Source: Halorubrum sp. Hd13
Lineage (GTDB): Archaea; Halobacteriota; Halobacteria; Halobacteriales; Haloferacaceae
Direction of reading: 5' to 3'
Length of the DNA: 64,000 nucleotides
NCBI RefSeq assembly: GCF_002252755.1
Contig: NZ_NHOY01000013.1
Span: 1 to 64,000, forward strand
Part shown: positions 1-9,172 of the stretch, piece after piece
Layout of the letters: each line of letters starts with the position of its first letter
How positions within the stretch are numbered: the stretch's first letter is position 1
Notes under the pieces: model-generated
Told to the model about the DNA's origin: nothing
What the model saw: the letters and a program-made list of their open reading frames with translations, nothing else
Database searches by the model: none
Made by a program: the position numbers and the translations under genes

Positions 1-1133
1 TCCTCGAACGCCTCCGCGAGGCGGGGATAGACGAGAGCACCTACACGGTCATCGTCGCAGCCGAGACGGTCATCTCCCGGCGGTTCGAGGCGCTCGAGGA
101 GGAGTACGGGCGGGAATCCGAGCGCGGGGGCGACCGGATCTCCCGGGAGGAGCTACAGGCGAAGGCGGACGACCTCGCGTCCGGTGTCGGCACGTACGTG
201 TTGATGACCGTCATCTCGGCGGTGATCGCGACAGCCGGCCTCCTGCTCGACTCGCCGGCGACGGTCGTGGGGTCGATGGTTATCGCTCCCCTGATCGGTC
301 CCGCGATGTCGGCCGCGATCGGCACCGTCGTCGACGACGAGGACATGTTCAGGCGCGGCGTGCGGATGCAGGTGCTCGGGGTCGTCGTCGCGGTCGCGGC
401 CGCGACGCTGTTCGCGTTCGTCCTGCGGACCTTCGCCTTAGTGCCGCCCGGGCTCAACCCGCTCGAACTCGCCGAGGTGTCGGAGCGGCTCGCCCCGAAC
501 GTCCTGGTGCTCGTCGTGGCGATCGGCGCCGGGATCGCCGGGATCGTCTCGCTGATGACGGGCGTCTCCGCGACGCTGGTCGGCGTGATGATCGCGGTAG
601 CGCTCATCCCGCCGGCGGCCGCCGTCGGCATCGGGATCGCGTTTCGGATCCCCCGGCTCGTGGTCGGCGCGGGCGTGATCGTCGCGGTGAACGTCCTCTC
701 GATCAACCTCTCCGCGCTGGTGATGCTGTGGTACGAGGGGTATCGGCCGCAGCGGTGGTTCCGCGAGGACGACGCGCGCGCCGCCTTCGTGAAGCGCGCC
801 GCGATCCTCGTCGCCGCTATCGCGGTGCTGTCGGTGTTCCTCGGCGGCGTCACCTACGATTCGTACGTCGCCTCCACGACCGAGTCGGACATCCGAACCG
901 CCGCGAGCGACGAGTTGGCCGCGATGGACGCCGGGATGGAGCTGATCGAACTCGAGGTCGAGCGGGGCGGGAGCGTCCCGCCGCTCGACACCGAGCGCGT
1001 GGTGGTCACGGTCGGGGCGCCGCCGGGCGTCGGCGTCGGGGGTATCGCCGAGGCGCTCGACCGCCGGATCGAGGCGACGATCGGCGAGGACGTCCGGGTG
1101 GAGGTGCGGCTCGTGACGATCGAGCGCGCCTGA
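1..1133 (+). CDS. DUF389 (TIGR00341-like) membrane protein, 5' end cut by window
   Basis: The reading frame is already open at base 3, so the true start lies before the window; the ATG at 198 is internal. About 376 residues are visible. A soluble, charged N-terminal part (to about residue 60) is followed by several hydrophobic segments. The first of these contains the signature LLLDSPATVVGSMVIAPLIG, typical of the DUF389 family. After the last membrane segment comes a soluble tail of about 90 residues rich in E, V and R. The family is an uncharacterised set of polytopic membrane proteins. No transported substrate can be inferred here. Family identity is clear from the signature; the function is unknown. 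Confidence 0.85.
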   Translation, partial: LERLREAGIDESTYTVIVAAETVISRRFEALEEEYGRESERGGDRISREELQAKADDLASGVGTYVLMTVISAVIATAGLLLDSPATVVGSMVIAPLIGPAMSAAIGTVVDDEDMFRRGVRMQVLGVVVAVAAATLFAFVLRTFALVPPGLNPLELAEVSERLAPNVLVLVVAIGAGIAGIVSLMTGVSATLVGVMIAVALIPPAAAVGIGIAFRIPRLVVGAGVIVAVNVLSINLSALVMLWYEGYRPQRWFREDDARAAFVKRAAILVAAIAVLSVFLGGVTYDSYVASTTESDIRTAASDELAAMDAGMELIELEVERGGSVPPLDTERVVVTVGAPPGVGVGGIAEALDRRIEATIGEDVRVEVRLVTIERA

Positions 1134-1261
1134 CGCCGCGGCGCGCGGCGCGCGTTCCGGACGTTCGGGCGTGCCCGTCGCGCGTTCGTGCAGAAATGCG
1201 GGGATATCAGTGGCGAAACGTGACGTTCGACGGTTCTGACGGCCACTGGCGGAAGAGGAAG

Positions 1262-1271
1262 TACTTTTTAA
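1262..1271 (+). promoter_or_regulatory. TATA-like box of the FNT-Usp gene
   Basis: TACTTTTTAA is centred about 28 nt before the GTG at 1295. That is the spacing expected when transcription starts at or just before the start codon, as in haloarchaeal leaderless mRNA. It is the main reason for choosing the GTG over the ATG at 1328. Confidence 0.5.
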
Positions 1272-1294
1272 CAGCGCCGCAGACGGTAGGGACA

Positions 1295-3475
1295 GTGACC
1301 GATTCGAAACGGCCCGACGACGATTCGATGCGCGAGGTCGTCGAGCGCTCCCGGAGCGGGGCGCCGGCGGTCGGCGAGGCGGTCCGGGACCGCTTCTCGT
1401 CGGACGAGGTGTTCCAGCGGATCGTCGCCGCCGCGGACGAGGAGGTGACCTCGGGCGGGCGCGAGCTGTTCTTCAGCGGCGTCGCCGCGGGGCTGGCGAT
1501 CACGATCACGTTCATGCTGTACGTCTCGCTGACCGCCGCCACCGACGGCCACCCGATACTGAGCGTCCTCCTCTATCCGCTCGGCTTCGTCTACATCATC
1601 ATCGGCGGCTACCAGCTGTACACCGAGAACACGCTGCCGCCGGTGGCGCTGACGCTGGAACGGCTCGCCAGCCTGCCGACGCTGCTGCGTCACTGGGGGA
1701 TCGTCCTCGCCGGGAACTTCACCGGGGGCGCGTTCGGCGCGGTCGTGCTCTCGTACGGCGGCGTCTTCTCCGAGGAGGGCGCCGTCGAGTCCGCGATCTA
1801 CATCTCTACCGGCGGGCTCGACGTCGGCTTCTGGCCGCTCTTCTTCAAGGCCGCGATGGCCGGCCTCATCGTCGCCGGCGTCGTCTGGGTCGGCTTCGCC
1901 TCCACCAACTCCGTCACCCGACTGCTCGTCGTCTACCTCGCGTTCCTCGCGATCCCGCTCGGGAACCTCTACCACGTCGTCGTCTCGTTCACCGAGGTGC
2001 TGTACCTGCTGTTCGCACAGCAGCTCGGGCTGTACACCGGCGGCATCACTCTTGTCGGCGGGCTCGGCGGCTTCGTCCTCCCGGTGCTGCTCGGGAACAC
2101 GATCGGCGGGGTGGTGCTCGTCACACTCGTGAACTACTTCCAGACCAGCGAGGAGCGGTTAGAGGAGGCGCGCTTCGAGGGGATGACCCGCCGGCTGACG
2201 GTGCCCGAGTGGGTGCTCGGTCGGGCCGCGGGGCGCTCGTACGTCCCCATCCTGGACGCCACGGAGGCCACGCTGTTCGCCAACGAGGGGTACCGGATCA
2301 TGGTGCCGATCACGAACCCGCGGACCGACGGCCCCATGATCGAACTGGCGAGCCGGCTCGCCAGCGACCACGAGGACGGGCTCGTCCACATCGTCCACGT
2401 CGTCCAGGCGCCGGAGCGGATGTCGCTGTCGGCCGGCGCGGGCCGGATCGCCGACGTCTCGGAGGAGGGAATGGCCGGGCTCCGCGACACCGCCGAGGGG
2501 TACGACGTCGACGTCTCGACGTCGACCGTCGTCTCGCACCGGTCGTTCGAGGAGGTGTTCAACATGGCCCGCCGGACCCGCCCGGAGGCCGTGCTGATGG
2601 GCTGGGGCGAGGACCAGCTGTGGAGCGCCGCCCGCGCGGAGCGCCCGATCGACGAGCTCACCAACCAGCTCCCCTGCGACTTCCTCATCCTGAGCGAGAG
2701 CGACCTCGACACCTCGCGGGTCCTCCTCCCCACCTCCGGGGGGCCGGACTCCGGGCTCGGCGCGGAGGTCGCGAGCGTGCTCTCGCGGACCGCCGGCGCC
2801 GAGGTGTCGCTGCTACACGTCGTCGACGGCCCGGAGGACCGCGCCGCTGGCGAGGGGTTCCTCACCAACTGGGCGGCGGAAAACGACCTCGCGGGCGCGA
2901 ACAAGATCGTCGACGACGGCGGCGACGTCGAGGGCGCCATCGCGCGCGAGGCAGAGAACACCACCCTCGTCATCATCGGCGCGACCGAGAAGGGGCTCCT
3001 CTCCAGGCTCGTCTCGGACTCGCTGCACCTGGACGTGATCCACGACGTCGACTGCTCGGTGCTGCTCGCCGAGCGCCCCAGCAGCCGCTCGATCCGCGAT
3101 CGGCTGTTCGGATCGGGACGGCGGGTCACCGGGCCGCCCGACGGCGGCGTCGAGCGCGACGACGGCGCGTCGCGGGGCGCCGAGCTCTCCGGCCCGGACG
3201 ATTCCGGCCCCGCACCGCTCGCGGCCGTCGGCTCTGACGACGGTGGAGACGCCGCCGACGAGGGGGCCACAGAGCAGCGCCCCGACGACGAGCCGAGCGA
3301 GTCGACGGTGATCACCGACCACGTCGGTCCGGACGACGAGGAGGCGGGCGGCGACGGGAGCGACGGGGCCCCGCCGGAGCCCTCGGTCGTCACCGACCAC
3401 GACGACTCGGACGACGAGGAGGCGGACGGGGAGAAAGCGGACGGCCGCAGAGACGCGACGGACGACGCGGCGTGA
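1295..3475 (+). CDS. Formate/nitrite transporter-family channel fused to two universal stress domains
   Basis: A 726-residue protein read from GTG 1295; the frame stays open far upstream, and ATG 1328 is an alternative start. Residues about 55-290 form a polytopic FNT-type membrane domain (note NFTGGAFGAVVLSYGG, and GNTIGGVVLVTLVNYF at the end). Two Usp-like alpha/beta domains follow, starting near residue 333 (YRIMVPITNPRTDGP) and 473 (SRVLLPTSGGPDSG). The last 120 or so residues are an acidic low-complexity tail in which a VxTDHxxxDDEEA motif occurs twice. FNT proteins conduct small monovalent anions such as formate or nitrite. Tandem Usp domains suggest nucleotide- or stress-dependent gating, which is an inference. 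The gene stands alone between DUF389 and SIMPL genes. Confidence 0.85.
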   Translation: MTDSKRPDDDSMREVVERSRSGAPAVGEAVRDRFSSDEVFQRIVAAADEEVTSGGRELFFSGVAAGLAITITFMLYVSLTAATDGHPILSVLLYPLGFVYIIIGGYQLYTENTLPPVALTLERLASLPTLLRHWGIVLAGNFTGGAFGAVVLSYGGVFSEEGAVESAIYISTGGLDVGFWPLFFKAAMAGLIVAGVVWVGFASTNSVTRLLVVYLAFLAIPLGNLYHVVVSFTEVLYLLFAQQLGLYTGGITLVGGLGGFVLPVLLGNTIGGVVLVTLVNYFQTSEERLEEARFEGMTRRLTVPEWVLGRAAGRSYVPILDATEATLFANEGYRIMVPITNPRTDGPMIELASRLASDHEDGLVHIVHVVQAPERMSLSAGAGRIADVSEEGMAGLRDTAEGYDVDVSTSTVVSHRSFEEVFNMARRTRPEAVLMGWGEDQLWSAARAERPIDELTNQLPCDFLILSESDLDTSRVLLPTSGGPDSGLGAEVASVLSRTAGAEVSLLHVVDGPEDRAAGEGFLTNWAAENDLAGANKIVDDGGDVEGAIAREAENTTLVIIGATEKGLLSRLVSDSLHLDVIHDVDCSVLLAERPSSRSIRDRLFGSGRRVTGPPDGGVERDDGASRGAELSGPDDSGPAPLAAVGSDDGGDAADEGATEQRPDDEPSESTVITDHVGPDDEEAGGDGSDGAPPEPSVVTDHDDSDDEEADGEKADGRRDATDDAA

Positions 3476-3566
3476 TCGATCGCGGCGCGGGGCGACGCGC
3501 CCGATAGCGCAAACGGCTCTTTGTCTCACCGGCGACTTATTGTTGGTTCCCGGCGACGGCTCGCAC

Positions 3567-4334
3567 ATGGACCGAAGACTGATGACCGCGGCCGGGCTCG
3601 TGCTGCTCGTCGCGCTGGCGGGCTGCGCGGGACTCCCCGGCTCGACGGGAGACGCGGGGACCGCCGCGAACGCGGCCCCGGGGGAGGAACCGGCGCTCGA
3701 CAGGAGCATCGAAGTGACGGCGGACGGCGAGGCCACGGCCGAGCCGGACCGCGCCACGATCCGCGTGGCGGTGACCGCGACGGGCGACGACTCGGCGGCG
3801 GTCCGCGACGAGCTCTCCGCCGCGGACGAGTCGCTCCGGGCGGCGCTGACCGACTGGGGGCTCACCGAGGACGACATCCGGACCGAGCGCTACGACGTGC
3901 GCGAGTCCTACGAGACGCGGGACAATCCGGACCGGACGACGTATCAGGGCGTCCACAGCTACGCGCTGACGATCGACGACGTGGACGCGGTCGGGGAAGT
4001 CATCGACGTCGCGATCGACGGGGGCGCCGACGAGGTGGAGCGCATCGAGTTCGGGCTGAGCGAGGAGCGCGAGCGCGAGGTGCGCGCGCAGGCGATCGAG
4101 AACGCGATGGCGAACGCCGACGGCGACGCGGCCGTGCTCGCGAACTCCAGCGGGCTCGAGGTCACCGGCGCGTACCGCGTCTCGACCGCGGACGCCGGAG
4201 TGACGCCGTACCGGGTCGCCGAGTCCGCGATGGCCGGGGGCGGCGACGGCGGCGACGCCGCGACCGGGGTCGAGACCGGCGACGTGAGCGTCCGCGTCAG
4301 CGTCAACGTCGTCTACGGCGCGGAGCAGGCCTAG
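3567..4334 (+). CDS. SIMPL-domain (DUF541) lipoprotein
   Basis: A 255-residue protein. The start at 3567 gives a clean signal peptide ending in the lipobox LVALAGC (Cys about residue 17), so it should be anchored on the outer face of the membrane. A short A/G/P-rich linker leads to a SIMPL domain beginning SIEVTADGEATAEPDRATIRV and ending VSVRVSVNVVYG, which is the usual extent of the family. A weak TATA-like GACTTATTG lies about 29 nt before the ATG. SIMPL proteins are oligomeric periplasmic or extracellular proteins of unclear role, sometimes linked to stress. The gene appears monocistronic; the next gene starts 180 nt later with its own promoter elements. Confidence 0.85.
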   Translation: MDRRLMTAAGLVLLVALAGCAGLPGSTGDAGTAANAAPGEEPALDRSIEVTADGEATAEPDRATIRVAVTATGDDSAAVRDELSAADESLRAALTDWGLTEDDIRTERYDVRESYETRDNPDRTTYQGVHSYALTIDDVDAVGEVIDVAIDGGADEVERIEFGLSEEREREVRAQAIENAMANADGDAAVLANSSGLEVTGAYRVSTADAGVTPYRVAESAMAGGGDGGDAATGVETGDVSVRVSVNVVYGAEQA

Positions 4335-4443
4335 ACGACCGAGCCGGCGCACCGGTTCTCACGGCGCGCCCCGGATCCGCCGGGCGTCGAAACGGGAACC
4401 GGCTTTTAGCGGCAGAAACGTCCGGTACGTGCTTGTATCGCCG

Positions 4444-4490
4444 TATTTAAACCGCGGATACTCTACTGAGAGTCGTCCGACAGATACATA
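4444..4490 (+). promoter_or_regulatory. Two TATA-like elements before the TRAP operon
   Basis: TATTTAAA (4444-4451) and AGATACATA (4482-4490) precede the binding-protein gene. The second is centred about 28 nt before ATG 4515, which suits a leaderless start. The first would give a leader of about 40 nt. The sequence between them is less GC-rich than its surroundings. Two promoters are inferred only. Confidence 0.4.
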
Positions 4491-4514
4491 CGGAAGTGAT
4501 CGGATCGTAAAACT

Positions 4515-5579
4515 ATGCCGGACGATTACAACACAGAGAGCATCGATCGACGTAAAATTCTTAAAGGAGCCGCTGCCGCCGGTCTCGTCGGCATCGCGGG
4601 CTGTTCGGGAGACGGCGGCGACGGGTCCGACGGTGGCGACGGCTCTGACGGGTCCGACGGGAGCGACGGCTCTGACGGCTCTGACGGCTCTGACGGGTCC
4701 GACGGCGGCGACGGCGGCGACGGCGGAAGCCGCCTGAGCTGGCACGCGGGCGGGACCGGCGGGACCTACTTCCCGCTCTCGAACGAGATCAAGACCATCG
4801 TCGAAGCGAACACCGACTTCTCGCTGAACGTCCAGTCGACGGGCGCGAGCGTCGAGAACGTCGGTAGCCTCGCCGACGGGTCGGCCGACTTCGCGCTGAT
4901 CCAGAACGACATCGCCTCCTTCGCGAAGAACGGGACGGGCATCGACGCCTTCCAGGACAACGCGATCGAGAACCTCCGGGGCGTCGCGACGCTGTACCCG
5001 GAGACGATCACGCTCGTCACGCTGGCGGAGAACGACATCTCCTCCGTGGGGGACCTCAGCGGCGCGACGATCAACACCGGCGACCTCGGGTCGGGGACGC
5101 AGGTCAACGCGCTACAGATCCTCGAATCCGTCGGTATCACCGACTACAACGAGCAGAACGCCGGCTTCTCGCAGGCGTCCGAACAGCTCGCCAACGGCGA
5201 CATCGACGCCGCCTTCGTCGTCGGCGGCTGGCCGGTCGGCGCGATCGAGGACCTCGCGAACACGAACGACATCGAGATCGTCCCGATCAGCGGCGACAAC
5301 CGCGAGGCCGTCAAGGAGGACGCCTCCTGGTTCGCGAACGACACCATCCCCGGCGGCACCTACACCGGCGTCGAGGAGGACGTCGAGACCGTCGCCGTGC
5401 AGGCGATGATCGCCACGAACGCCGGAGTGCCGGCCGACACGGTCGAGACGGTCACCGCGGCCATCTTCGACAACCTCGGCGAGCTCACGATCAAGACCGA
5501 CTTCATCACCGTCGACAGCGCGCAGGACGGGATGTCCATCGAGCTGCACGAGGGAGCCGCGGCCTACTTCGACGCGTAG
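4515..5579 (+). CDS. TAXI-family TRAP transporter solute-binding lipoprotein
   Basis: A 354-residue protein. The N-terminus has a Tat-type motif (DRRKILKG) followed by a lipobox GIAGC, so it is an exported lipoprotein. Residues about 37-75 are a linker built almost entirely of Ser-Asp-Gly repeats, encoded by 9-bp tandem repeats (about 4610-4725). The mature domain starts LSWHAGGTGGTYFPLSNEI and matches TAXI-type receptors, which bind a small organic anion outside the cell and deliver it to a TRAP permease. The permease lies two genes downstream with DUF1850 between, a standard TAXI arrangement. The substrate cannot be read from the sequence. Confidence 0.92.
   Translation: MPDDYNTESIDRRKILKGAAAAGLVGIAGCSGDGGDGSDGGDGSDGSDGSDGSDGSDGSDGSDGGDGGDGGSRLSWHAGGTGGTYFPLSNEIKTIVEANTDFSLNVQSTGASVENVGSLADGSADFALIQNDIASFAKNGTGIDAFQDNAIENLRGVATLYPETITLVTLAENDISSVGDLSGATINTGDLGSGTQVNALQILESVGITDYNEQNAGFSQASEQLANGDIDAAFVVGGWPVGAIEDLANTNDIEIVPISGDNREAVKEDASWFANDTIPGGTYTGVEEDVETVAVQAMIATNAGVPADTVETVTAAIFDNLGELTIKTDFITVDSAQDGMSIELHEGAAAYFDA
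4605..4725 (+). repeat. 9-bp coding repeats for a (Ser-Asp-Gly)n linker
   Basis: The units are of the type TCTGACGGC, GGCGACGGC and TCCGACGGG. They are in frame and encode Ser/Gly-Asp-Gly tripeptides in the binding-protein linker. Near-identical units imply that slippage can change linker length between strains. Confidence 0.8.
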
Positions 5580-5766
5580 GCGCTCCGACGACGGCCCCGA
5601 CGCGGGCCGTCCGCTCGGAGGGAGCCGCGGGCGAGTCGTATCGGTTCCACTGCGGGACGCGCCCCGGTCGATCGCGGGGGACCGCGCCGCCGACGGCCGG
5701 TCGTGCCCTGTTTGAAACTGCTTCACGAGCTGTCCGAACTCGACACCACCGAAATCACTCGAAGAC

Positions 5767-6264
5767 ATGGGCCGCCTTTCTCAGCCGAACGTCGGTGCCG
5801 CGATCCTCGCGATCGGCGTGCTCGCGATCGCCGTCGCCGCGGCGACCGCTCCGGTCGGGGCCGTCCTCGTCGTCGAGGACATCGAGACGGGCGAGCGGTA
5901 CGTCACGGCGGAGGTGAGCGACGGGAGCACGGTCGCCCTCGAGTACACCCACAGCGTCGAGAAGTCCCGGGTGTACGACGAGTACCGCGTCGACGGGGAG
6001 ACGCTCGTGAACACCCGGATGGAGTTCGAGTCCTACGGGTGGGGGCTGCCAGCGCGCGTCAACGTCACGAACGTGAACGGGACGCTCGTCTACGAGCCCG
6101 ACGAGCCGATCACGGTGCTCGACGAGCTCTCCGTCTCGCCGGGGCGGATCGCCGACCACACGCTGATCGTCGATGACCGGCGATACGACCTCGTCGCGGT
6201 GACGGACGGCAACGACGTGAGATTACACATCGAACGACGGTCGCTTCTCGAGATGATCCAATGA
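5767..6264 (+). CDS. DUF1850 domain protein of the TRAP cluster
   Basis: A 165-residue protein with an N-terminal hydrophobic segment (residues about 10-30) that acts as a signal or anchor. The extracytoplasmic domain contains VALEYTHSVEKSRVYDEYRV, the DUF1850 hallmark (the S/T-V-E-k motif). DUF1850 proteins are consistently encoded with TAXI/TRAP transporters, but their role is not established; an accessory or assembly role is inferred from context. The stop overlaps the start of the permease gene (ATGA at 6261-6264), so the two are probably translationally coupled. About 190 nt separate it from the binding-protein gene, and no clear TATA box sits at the leaderless distance. Confidence 0.85.
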   Translation: MGRLSQPNVGAAILAIGVLAIAVAAATAPVGAVLVVEDIETGERYVTAEVSDGSTVALEYTHSVEKSRVYDEYRVDGETLVNTRMEFESYGWGLPARVNVTNVNGTLVYEPDEPITVLDELSVSPGRIADHTLIVDDRRYDLVAVTDGNDVRLHIERRSLLEMIQ

Positions 6265-9113
6265 CCACGACCCATCGAACGGACGGCGGTATCGACGACC
6301 CGAACGACGGCGGCCCCGAGGGCAACGGGCCAGGGGGCGACGACCCGGGCACTGGCGCCCCGCCTGACGACGGGACGGACGAGGAGATCTCCCGCGAGGA
6401 GGCGGACGAGCTGATCCAGGAGATCGAGCGCCGCCGATCGCTGCGAGGGGCCGCCGCGGTGGCGGTCGCGGCGATCGGGATCGCGTTTTCGGTATTTCAG
6501 CTGTTCCTCGCCGCGCGGAGCTTCACCTTCACGGTCTGGCTTCCGACCGTCGAGTTCGCGGGGATCTCGCTCGCCCCCTGGCAGGTCTCGCTCCAGCTCC
6601 TGCAGGCGAACGCGATCCACGTCGCCTTCGCGCTCGTGCTCACCTTCCTGCTGTTCCCGGTGAGCACCGGTGACGGGTTCGTCGCGCAGGCGTTCGGTCG
6701 GATCGCGCCGGCGGCGTCCCGGCGCCTCGGTGAGGAGAATCCCGTCACGCGGCTGCTCGAACGGGGTCGGGCGGGGGTGCGCTGGGCGTTCCTCGACCCC
6801 GACCGCGACCGGGTGGCTCCGGTCGACCTGGTGTTCATCGTCGCGGCGTTCCTGTCGGCGTTCTACTTCCTGACGGAGTTCGCCGAGATCCAGAACATGC
6901 GCGTCTTCGGGGTCGACTCGGGACGACCGATCACCGAGGTGTACGCGTTCCTCCAACCGCTGCTCGGCGGCGTCCCCTTCGTGAGCGAATACTCTTACGC
7001 GATGATCCTGGGCGTGACCGGCGTCCTGCTGGTGTTGGAGGCCACCCGCCGGACGCTCGGCCTCCCGCTGATGATCATCGTCGCCACGTTCATCGTCTAC
7101 GCCCGCTGGGGGTACCTCATCAGCACGGGCACGCCCTTCCTCGGGCTGCTCGCGATCCCGGAACTCACCTGGCCGGACATCGTTCAGAACCTCTGGTACA
7201 ACACCGAGAACGGTGTGTTCGGCATCCCGGTGACGGTGTCGGTGAGCTTCATCTACATCTTCATCCTGTTCGGGTCGTTCCTCGAGATGAGCGGGGCGGG
7301 CCAGTGGTTCATCGACCTGGCGTACGCGCTCACCGGGGGCCGCAAAGGCGGCCCGGCCAAGGCGAGCATCCTCGCCAGCGGGTTCATGGGAACGATCTCG
7401 GGGTCGTCGATCGCCAACACGGTCACGACCGGCGCGTTCACGATCCCGCTGATGAAGCGGTCGGGCTACTCGCCCGAGTTCTCCGGCGCCGTCGAGGCGT
7501 CCGCGTCCTCCGGCGGGCAGATCCTCCCGCCCGTGATGGGTGCGGCCGCCTTCCTGATGGTCCAGTACACGGCGACGCCGTTCGCCGACATCATCATCAT
7601 CGCGACGATCCCGGCGATCGTCTTCTTCTTCGGCGTCTGGGTGATGGTTCACCTCAAGGCGGTCCAGGCGGGGATCGGCGGCGTGGCCGGCGAGGACACC
7701 GTGGACCTCTGGAGCCACCTCAAACGCGGTTGGTTCTACCTAGTCCCGATCGCGCTCCTCCTCTACTACCTCATCATCGAGCGGCTCTCGGTCTCCCGGT
7801 CGGCGTGGTTCACGCTCGTGGCGCTCGTCGGGCTGATCGCGCTCGTCTCGGCGTACAGCGAGGAGACGCGGCTCCGCCTCCTCACCGTCTTCGCGGCGAT
7901 CGTCGGCCTCGAACTGGCGAGCTACGCGGTGGCCGGCGTGAACGTCGTCGGCCTCGTCACCGGATCCGGCGGTGCTGGGCTCCCGCCCGCCGAGGCGGTC
8001 AGCGCCTTGTTCAGGGGGATCGAGTGGTACGCGATGCTCGCGGGGGTGCTCACGCTGCTGTCCAAGCCCGACCTCGACGCGTCGCTGCTCGATCTGAACC
8101 CCTCGGTCCGGGACGCCGCCGAGACGGTCGGCGACCGGACCGGCCGGGACCTGGAGGACAGCCAGCCGTTCAAGCTCGGCACCTTCGTGGTCACGTCGAT
8201 GGAGCAGGGCGCGCGCACCGCGGTCCCGGTCGTGGTCGCGGTCGCGGCCGCGGGGATCATCCCCGGCGTCATCAGCGTCTCCGGGCTCGGTCCGAACCTG
8301 ACCTCGCTGCTGCTGGCGCTCTCGGGCGGATCGATCGTGATCATGCTGCTCGTGACGGCCGTCTCGAGCATCATCCTCGGGATGGGAATGCCCACGACGG
8401 TCACCTACATCATCCTCATCTCGATGCTCGCGACGCCGCTCGTGGAGTTCGGCATCCCGCTCCTGGCCGCCCACCTGTTCATCCTCTACTTCGGCGTGAT
8501 CGCCGACATCACGCCGCCGGTGGCCGTGGCGGCGTACGCCGCCAGCGGGGTCGCCAAGTCCGACCCGTTCGAGACCGGCGTGAAGGCGTTCTCGCTCTCG
8601 CTGAACAAGGCGATCGTCCCCTTCGCGTTCGTCCTCGCACCGGGGATCGTCCTGTTGCGCGAGAAGGCGAACGCCGCCGACCTGCCGCTCCGCGAACGGT
8701 ACCGCGTGATCGGGTTCCAGGACCTCGCCGAGCTCTCCTACTCGATCCCCGAGATCGTCGTTCCCGTCGTCGGGGTCTTCCTCGGGGTGATCGCGCTCGG
8801 CGCGACCGTCATCGGAACGCTGTACACGCGCGTCGGCCGCACCGGTCGGGCCGCGTTCGCACTCAGTTCGCTGCTGCTGATGGCGCCGAGACTGCTTTCC
8901 GAGACCGTCTTCGACGCGCTCGGGCTCGTCGGCGTGAGCGTCTCCGTCGACGCGCTCCTGCTCGACTTGACGCTCCGTGCCATCGGGTTCGCCCTGTTCG
9001 CGGCGCTGACCGTCCGTAACCGTCGGGAGGCTGAGAGCGAAGGCAGCGGGGGAGACGAAGCCGGTGCCGAGTCGGAGTCGCCCGAGATCGCCTCCGGCGT
9101 CGACTCGGCCTGA
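6261..9113 (+). CDS. TRAP transporter fused permease (4TM + 12TM)
   Basis: A 950-residue protein. A hydrophilic N-terminal stretch of about 60 residues is followed by a small DctQ-like membrane part, then a large DctM-like part (GxMGTISGSSIANTVTTGAFT near residue 375, and GMGMPTTVTYIILISMLATPLVEFG near 710). A long membrane-spanning C-terminal extension follows. The fused QM architecture is the usual partner of TAXI binding proteins, and the cluster should perform ion-gradient-driven uptake. Its start overlaps the DUF1850 stop by 4 nt. The C-terminus is a short E/S/G-rich tail. Confidence 0.92.
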   Translation: MTTTHRTDGGIDDPNDGGPEGNGPGGDDPGTGAPPDDGTDEEISREEADELIQEIERRRSLRGAAAVAVAAIGIAFSVFQLFLAARSFTFTVWLPTVEFAGISLAPWQVSLQLLQANAIHVAFALVLTFLLFPVSTGDGFVAQAFGRIAPAASRRLGEENPVTRLLERGRAGVRWAFLDPDRDRVAPVDLVFIVAAFLSAFYFLTEFAEIQNMRVFGVDSGRPITEVYAFLQPLLGGVPFVSEYSYAMILGVTGVLLVLEATRRTLGLPLMIIVATFIVYARWGYLISTGTPFLGLLAIPELTWPDIVQNLWYNTENGVFGIPVTVSVSFIYIFILFGSFLEMSGAGQWFIDLAYALTGGRKGGPAKASILASGFMGTISGSSIANTVTTGAFTIPLMKRSGYSPEFSGAVEASASSGGQILPPVMGAAAFLMVQYTATPFADIIIIATIPAIVFFFGVWVMVHLKAVQAGIGGVAGEDTVDLWSHLKRGWFYLVPIALLLYYLIIERLSVSRSAWFTLVALVGLIALVSAYSEETRLRLLTVFAAIVGLELASYAVAGVNVVGLVTGSGGAGLPPAEAVSALFRGIEWYAMLAGVLTLLSKPDLDASLLDLNPSVRDAAETVGDRTGRDLEDSQPFKLGTFVVTSMEQGARTAVPVVVAVAAAGIIPGVISVSGLGPNLTSLLLALSGGSIVIMLLVTAVSSIILGMGMPTTVTYIILISMLATPLVEFGIPLLAAHLFILYFGVIADITPPVAVAAYAASGVAKSDPFETGVKAFSLSLNKAIVPFAFVLAPGIVLLREKANAADLPLRERYRVIGFQDLAELSYSIPEIVVPVVGVFLGVIALGATVIGTLYTRVGRTGRAAFALSSLLLMAPRLLSETVFDALGLVGVSVSVDALLLDLTLRAIGFALFAALTVRNRREAESEGSGGDEAGAESESPEIASGVDSA

Positions 9114-9172
9114 CCGGGCGGCCGCCAGAGAATTCCACGGGGGCCGTCGTCAGGCCTCGTAGCTGGACGCCG

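Noticed and set aside
2209-3237. 342-codon frame opposite in phase to the FNT-Usp gene
   Set aside because: Strings of Arg, Gly and Pro typical of out-of-frame reading in GC-rich DNA; the FNT-Usp frame has clear domains.
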